This document shows positions 60,544 to 64,000 of a DNA stretch of 64,000 nt, in pieces (position 1 is the stretch's first letter; every line of letters begins with the position of its first letter). The stretch spans positions 1,054,001 to 1,118,000 of the forward strand of contig OX638375.1 in assembly GCA_951813575.1 (NCBI GenBank). Reading direction: 5' to 3'. The notes below the pieces were generated by a model, which was given only the letters and a program-made list of their open reading frames with translations, was not told the DNA's origin and made no database searches. A program made the position numbers and the translations under genes. This DNA comes from Candidatus Binatia bacterium (GTDB lineage: Bacteria > Desulfobacterota > Binatia > UBA9968 > JAJDTQ01).

Positions 60544-61553
60544 ACTTCGGTCTCTACGCCAACAACCGCGCCTCGGTGTTCCTGCCGGGCTTCTCGATGG
60601 AGGAGTTGCTGGACTTGGCGGTGGAGGCCGAAGAGCTCCGCTATCATTCCCTTTGGGTCGGCGACAGCATGCTGGCCAAGCCCCGCTACGATCCCATCGT
60701 GACTCTGACGGCCATCGCCGCCCGCACACGGAACATCAAGGTCGCCACCGGTATCCTGCAGCCGCACCTCAGGAATCCGGTCGTGACCGCCCTGGAATGG
60801 GCCACCCTGGACATCGTCTCCCAGGGGCGCACGATCATGGGCGTCGGCCCCGGCGCCGGTCCGCCGGAGCTGCTTTCCAAGGAGTGTGAGGTGGCCGGCT
60901 TCCCGCGGCGGGTACGGGGCAAGGTCTTCGAAGAGTGCCTGGAAGTGCTCAAGGCACTCTGGACACTGGACTCCGTGGACTTCGAAGGACGGCACTACCG
61001 CTACCGGGACGTATCGCTGGGATACAAGCCCATACAGCATCCCCATCCGCCCATCTGGATCGCCGCCGGCCACTACAACCCGGTGCGGGTCGAGAACTAC
61101 CGCTACGGCCACTTCGTGGCGGCCGACGCCGGCAAGCACACCGGGCCGTTCGACCGCGTCGCCCGGCTCGCGGACGGCTGGCTCACCAACCACATCAGTC
61201 CCGCGGAGTACGCCGAGCGTTACGCGGAAATCTCCTCCGCCGCCACCGAGCGCTACGGGCGCCCTGCCGGCGCCGTCCATCCGGCCATGAACTGCTGGAT
61301 CAACGTGGGCCGGAATCGCCGGACCGCCCGGGACGAGGCCCGGGAGATGCTCGTGGCCTACCACCGCATGCCCTTCGACGACGAGAGCGTGGACCGTTGG
61401 GTGATCTGCGGCACGGCGCAAGAGTGCATCGACCGCCTGAAGGAGTTCGCGGCTGCCGGCGTCCGCACCATGCAGATCGTGCTCGCCTCGAAGCACCAAC
61501 CCGAGCAGATGCGCCGCATAGCGCGCGACGTTCTCCCCGCCTTCCGTGCTTGA
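60534..61553 (+). CDS. LLM-class flavin/F420-dependent oxidoreductase with element-derived start
   Basis: A 339-residue luciferase-like barrel beginning MPLNFGLYANN, with AEELRYHSLWVGDS, VGPGAGPPE and HPPIWIAAG segments typical of F420-type LLM proteins. The ATG and the next codon lie in the right arm of palindromic element copy C. Removing the element and one CTA joins an ATG at 60361 in frame, giving MAGAARLNFGLY. No strong ribosome site precedes either start. Confidence 0.82.
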   Translation: MPLNFGLYANNRASVFLPGFSMEELLDLAVEAEELRYHSLWVGDSMLAKPRYDPIVTLTAIAARTRNIKVATGILQPHLRNPVVTALEWATLDIVSQGRTIMGVGPGAGPPELLSKECEVAGFPRRVRGKVFEECLEVLKALWTLDSVDFEGRHYRYRDVSLGYKPIQHPHPPIWIAAGHYNPVRVENYRYGHFVAADAGKHTGPFDRVARLADGWLTNHISPAEYAERYAEISSAATERYGRPAGAVHPAMNCWINVGRNRRTARDEAREMLVAYHRMPFDDESVDRWVICGTAQECIDRLKEFAAAGVRTMQIVLASKHQPEQMRRIARDVLPAFRA

Positions 61554-61590
61554 CCCGCGTCGACGACAAGGGCGGCCGGAGCCGTTTCCC

Positions 61591-61610
61591 GGGAACCCGC
61601 TATCGTCTAA
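61591..61610 (+). promoter_or_regulatory. Conserved GGGAACC-N6-CGTCTAA motif upstream of the ECF sigma gene
   Basis: GGGAACC at 61591-61597 and CGTCTAA at 61604-61610, preceded by CCC. The same arrangement recurs at 63189-63208 before the second Spy-like gene. CGTCTAA resembles an ECF-sigma -10, which suggests autoregulation, but the spacing is too short for GGGAACC to be its -35. Confidence 0.5.
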
Positions 61611-61651
61611 ATTAATGAAGCAGTCCATTGGAGCGAGGTAGACGATTGAGG

Positions 61652-62275
61652 ATGACGGGAGCGCTACCCTATCCCCTCACCCTGGAAGACTCGGAGAGGG
61701 ACGTGGTGCGACGGGTCCGGGACGGCGATTCGGACGCCTACCGGCTCCTGGTGGAACGTCACCAGGCGCGCGTGCACCGGCTGGTGGGGAGGCTCCTCGG
61801 GCCGGATCACGGCGACGTGGACGACGTGGTCCAGGAGGTGTTCGTCAAGGCGTACTTCTCGCTCGGCAAGTTTCGCGAAGACGCGGCGTTCGGCACCTGG
61901 ATCACCCGCATCGCCATCAACCGCGCGCGGGACGAGCTCAAGAAACAAGCGGGCAAGGTTTCCCTGGATGCAGAGCCCGGGGAAGAGGCCGTCCGGGGCT
62001 TGCGCGACGTCCTCTCCGCCGAAGAGCCCCCTGACGACGAGAAGCAGGAAGCCTCGGAGACCGCCGTGAGCCGCTTGGTGACCCGCACCGTGGCGGGTCT
62101 GCCCGATCGTTTGCGCGTCGTCATAACCTTGAAGGACATGGAAGGGCACTCCTATCAGGAGGTCGCCGGCATGCTGAAGTGTTCGGTGGGCACGGTGAAA
62201 TCGCGCCATGCCCGGGCGCGCCAGCGTCTGCGGCAGACGTTGGCCCCCCATGTCTTGGTCGGAGGTGATTCGTGA
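61652..62275 (+). CDS. ECF-family RNA polymerase sigma factor
   Basis: A 207-residue sigma factor with region 2 (DAYRLLVERHQARVHRLVG, DVDDVVQEVFVKAY, AFGTWITRIAINRARD) and region 4 (LPDRLRVVITLKDMEGHSYQ, AGMLKCSVGTVKSRHARAR). TTG 61646, eight bases after GAGG, is an alternative start. The gene overlaps the anti-sigma gene by four bases (GTGA), so the two are translationally coupled. Confidence 0.9.
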   Translation: MTGALPYPLTLEDSERDVVRRVRDGDSDAYRLLVERHQARVHRLVGRLLGPDHGDVDDVVQEVFVKAYFSLGKFREDAAFGTWITRIAINRARDELKKQAGKVSLDAEPGEEAVRGLRDVLSAEEPPDDEKQEASETAVSRLVTRTVAGLPDRLRVVITLKDMEGHSYQEVAGMLKCSVGTVKSRHARARQRLRQTLAPHVLVGGDS

Positions 62276-62730
62276 CCTGTGAGAATTTCAGGCAATGGCT
62301 GGAAACCGCCGGCGCGATGGCCGCGGGGACGATTCCGGACACGCACAGGCAACACGCCGAGTCGTGCGCGTCCTGCCGCGCGGCCCTCGAGGAGGAACGG
62401 CTCTGGCGGCGCTTCTTCTCCGCCGCGCCGGCGCCCGCCCCTGAACGGCCGGCATGGCCGGGGGTGATCGCCAGAATCCGGGAGGAAGAAAGCCGGCGCT
62501 CGTCGCTCAGCGACGCGCTGCTGCTCTTCAGCCGGCGGCTCGCCCCAGCCTTCGTCCTGGTGGTGTTGTGTCTGGGCGGCGTGGGCCTGTGGCGTGACAT
62601 GCTGCCGGAGAACCCGGAACCGGTCCCCGCCACCGTAGCCATGCTGGAGAACGCATCGGGCCAGGAGGCGTTGTCCGCGGATGAACCCGACGCGGTGCTG
62701 ATCGCGTGGGTAGGAGCTCGGAGACCATGA
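62272..62730 (+). CDS. Zinc-finger anti-sigma factor
   Basis: A 152-residue anti-sigma factor. HAESCASC contains H28, C32 and C35, the HxxxCxxC zinc site of the ZAS domain, and C3 may complete it. One membrane helix lies at about 89-107, with the C-terminus in the periplasm. GTG 62272 overlaps the sigma stop. The next gene encodes a periplasmic protein that likely acts on this domain. Confidence 0.85.
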   Translation: MTCENFRQWLETAGAMAAGTIPDTHRQHAESCASCRAALEEERLWRRFFSAAPAPAPERPAWPGVIARIREEESRRSSLSDALLLFSRRLAPAFVLVVLCLGGVGLWRDMLPENPEPVPATVAMLENASGQEALSADEPDAVLIAWVGARRP

Positions 62731-63179
62731 AACGCAAAGCCCTTATCGCAGTGGTGGGCGTGTTCCTCCTGGGGCTGATGGGAGGCGCCCTTGTCGGGCA
62801 GATCTACCCGGTCAGGCACCTGTGGGGCCGGGCCTGGCATGACGCCGGGGACGGCAAGGAGCAGCGCGGCGGCCGGCGGCACGGGTCGAGCGGCCGGTAC
62901 ATCCGCATGCTGCAACGGGAGCTCGACCTGACGGACCGGCAGATGGCCGAGATCGGCCCGCTGCTGGGCCAGACCCGCCGGAGCCTGTACCAGGCACGTA
63001 TCCGGTCTCTCGAAGAAACGGACCGGATCATCCTCGAGTTCCACGGCAGGATCAGGGCCGCCCTGGACGAGGCCCAGGCGCGCAAGCTGGAGGAGCGCAC
63101 CGACAACTTCCGCGAGCGGCGCAGGAAGAAACGCGAGCGCATGATCTCCCGGCTCGAATCGCTGCGCGACGGGAGTTGA
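62727..63179 (+). CDS. Membrane-anchored Spy/CpxP- or CnrX-like periplasmic sensor
   Basis: A 150-residue protein with an N-terminal helix (AVVGVFLLGLMGGALVG) and a helical, highly charged periplasmic part containing LDLTDRQMAEIGPLL, close to the LTxxQ motif of CpxP/Spy/ZraP. The order sigma, anti-sigma, small periplasmic protein parallels cnrYXH-type metal-sensing operons. ATG 62727 overlaps the anti-sigma stop as ATGA. Confidence 0.78.
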   Translation: MKRKALIAVVGVFLLGLMGGALVGQIYPVRHLWGRAWHDAGDGKEQRGGRRHGSSGRYIRMLQRELDLTDRQMAEIGPLLGQTRRSLYQARIRSLEETDRIILEFHGRIRAALDEAQARKLEERTDNFRERRRKKRERMISRLESLRDGS

Positions 63180-63188
63180 CGGGATCCC

Positions 63189-63208
63189 GGGAACCAGGGG
63201 GCGTCTAA
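63189..63208 (+). promoter_or_regulatory. Second GGGAACC-N6-CGTCTAA motif
   Basis: GGGAACC at 63189-63195 and CGTCTAA at 63202-63208, preceded by CCC and with the same six-base spacer as at 61591-61610. It lies just upstream of the second Spy-like gene. Confidence 0.5.
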
Positions 63209-63261
63209 TCCGTGACACAGCGATCCGGATCGAACCACTCACACAAGAAGGAGAACGGCCA

Positions 63262-63798
63262 ATGAAGAATCGCAAGCGCACGGCATTGATGATGGTACCC
63301 CTGCTGCTGGTGGGGCTTTCCGGCGGCGTGGCCTGGAGCCAGCAGGGTGAAGGGCGTCGGGGCGACGGTCCCCGCATCGCCCGCACCGACGGCGAGGAGC
63401 GCCGCGGACGGCACTGGCGCGGACGCGAAGGCCGGCGCGGACGCCGCGGCCATGAAGGATCGGTCAAGCGCATGGCCAGCAAGCTCGAGCTGACCGACGA
63501 GCAGGTCAAGAAGATCAAGAGCGTTCTCACGGACGCGCGAAAGAAGCGGATCGGCCTGCGCGCCGACGCCCGGGTCGCCGGCATCGAGCTCCGGGAAATG
63601 GTTTCGCAGGAGACCGTGGACAAGGCCCAGATCGACGCCAAGGTGGCCGCCATCACAAAGATCCGGGGAGACCTGCTGCAGGCACGGACCGACGCCGTGC
63701 TGGGAGTTCGCGAGGTCCTGACCCCCGAACAGTTGGCCAAGGCGGACGGCTTGCTGGAACGCATGCTGAAGGGCAGGAAGGGCCGCGGCCGCCGGTAG
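63262..63798 (+). CDS. Spy/CpxP-like periplasmic protein with LTxxQ motif
   Basis: A 178-residue exported protein with a signal peptide (cleavage near AWSQ, about residue 26), an Arg/Gly-rich segment at 30-66, then the helical Spy-type domain with LELTDEQVKKIK and VLTPEQLAK, two LTxxQ motifs. Such proteins bind unfolded protein or metals in the periplasm. It shares the conserved promoter-like motif of the sigma operon, so it is a likely target of that sigma factor. Confidence 0.82.
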   Translation: MKNRKRTALMMVPLLLVGLSGGVAWSQQGEGRRGDGPRIARTDGEERRGRHWRGREGRRGRRGHEGSVKRMASKLELTDEQVKKIKSVLTDARKKRIGLRADARVAGIELREMVSQETVDKAQIDAKVAAITKIRGDLLQARTDAVLGVREVLTPEQLAKADGLLERMLKGRKGRGRR

Positions 63799-63821
63799 GC
63801 ACCCCGGTTCGTCAACCATCG

Positions 63822-63860
63822 GAGGGGGCAGCCGTGGAGGCTGCCCCCTCTTTTCTTTCG
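63822..63860 (+). terminator. Rho-independent terminator
   Basis: GAGGGGGCAGCC and GGCTGCCCCCTC form a perfect 12-base stem with a 5-base loop (63822-63850), followed by TTTTCTTTC. It ends the Spy-like gene. Confidence 0.92.
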
Positions 63861-63934
63861 GCCGGTTGTCAAAGAGGCGGCAACCCGTCTAAAGTGATTC
63901 CTGTCGCACCTTCGTCTTACAACCTCGACCCTTC

Positions 63935-64000
63935 ATGAGCACACCCGCACCCCCACCCGCCCAGGCGCCGCCCGCGTTCGCCGCGCTCCGGAACCGGGAC
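63935..64000 (+). CDS. Start of a probable MFS transporter, cut by window edge
   Basis: ATG 63935 opens a frame that runs to the window end. It starts MSTPAPPPAQ and includes FAALRNRD, the usual lead-in of MFS transporters before the first helix. Only 22 residues are visible. CGTCTAAA lies about 43 bases upstream. Confidence 0.45.
   Translation, partial: MSTPAPPPAQAPPAFAALRNRD

Noticed and set aside
1..64000. CRISPR arrays, tRNA or rRNA genes
   Set aside because: I saw no regularly spaced direct repeats and no tRNA- or rRNA-like segments on either strand; the repeats present are palindromic and dispersed.

Overview
The window looks like a chromosomal segment of a GC-rich Gram-negative bacterium. 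The evidence is Tat-dependent sulfur-oxidation proteins, TRAP-TAXI and iron/polyamine-type ABC importers with periplasmic receptors, an MltB-type lytic transglycosylase, HlyD-type export and an ECF sigma/anti-sigma operon. I cannot name the lineage from sequence alone. Two stretches are visibly poorer in GC than the rest and look acquired: 1-10.8 kb and 49.4-51.0 kb.

1-10.8 kb is a DNA phosphorothioation defence island. sspB-sspC-sspD run leftward and sspA (cysteine desulfurase) runs rightward from a shared 156-bp divergent region that contains a perfect 9-bp dyad. Three further genes follow sspD in the same tight operon: a DEAH helicase, a GHKL ATPase and a PLD-type nuclease cut by the window edge. 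This matches the sspBCD-sspFGH arrangement. 10.9-16.0 kb holds a luciferase-like monooxygenase and a sulfur-oxidation set: soxY, soxZ, a dihaem cytochrome c, a flavocytochrome c sulfide dehydrogenase flavoprotein, and a convergent YeeE/TsuA-like thiosulfate permease. 17.4-23.9 kb is a compact co-directional cluster: a DUF692/MNIO enzyme, its usual partner, an ABC exporter, HlyD, a TauD-like dioxygenase and a degenerate SDR. It resembles a RiPP modification and export cassette, but no precursor peptide is visible.

24-48.3 kb is a mosaic of catabolic and transport genes. It contains polysaccharide deacetylase, MltB, alpha/beta hydrolase, ABC ATPase, three related cupin proteins, an M24 homologue, LLM oxidoreductases, an OCD-family protein, a solute receptor with a fused permease, two atypical SDRs, three VOC proteins, a NicX/M29-like protein and both hydantoinase/oxoprolinase subunits. 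Several of these enzymes lack canonical catalytic residues. 48.3-51.0 kb has GAPDH, a decayed hyuB fragment, a hicB-hicA pair and a HEPN-like protein. 51.0-60.3 kb has a MetE-like protein, a second receptor/permease pair, an MBL-fold lipoprotein, and a TRAP system with two tandem TAXI receptors. 60.5-64 kb has another LLM protein, an ECF sigma/anti-sigma/Spy-like operon, a second Spy-like protein with a strong terminator, and the start of a probable MFS transporter.

The most unusual structural feature is a family of three 165-187 bp palindromic elements at 12.4, 35.3 and 60.4 kb, each sitting at CTAG. Their ~101-bp core is nearly identical. The terminal arms of the third copy are unrelated to those of the other two, yet both of its arms changed together and still pair almost perfectly. 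Internal stems tolerate G-T pairs on the + strand only. The copies sit between soxY and soxZ, between a solute receptor and its permease, and across the start of an LLM gene, to which the element appears to supply a new ATG.
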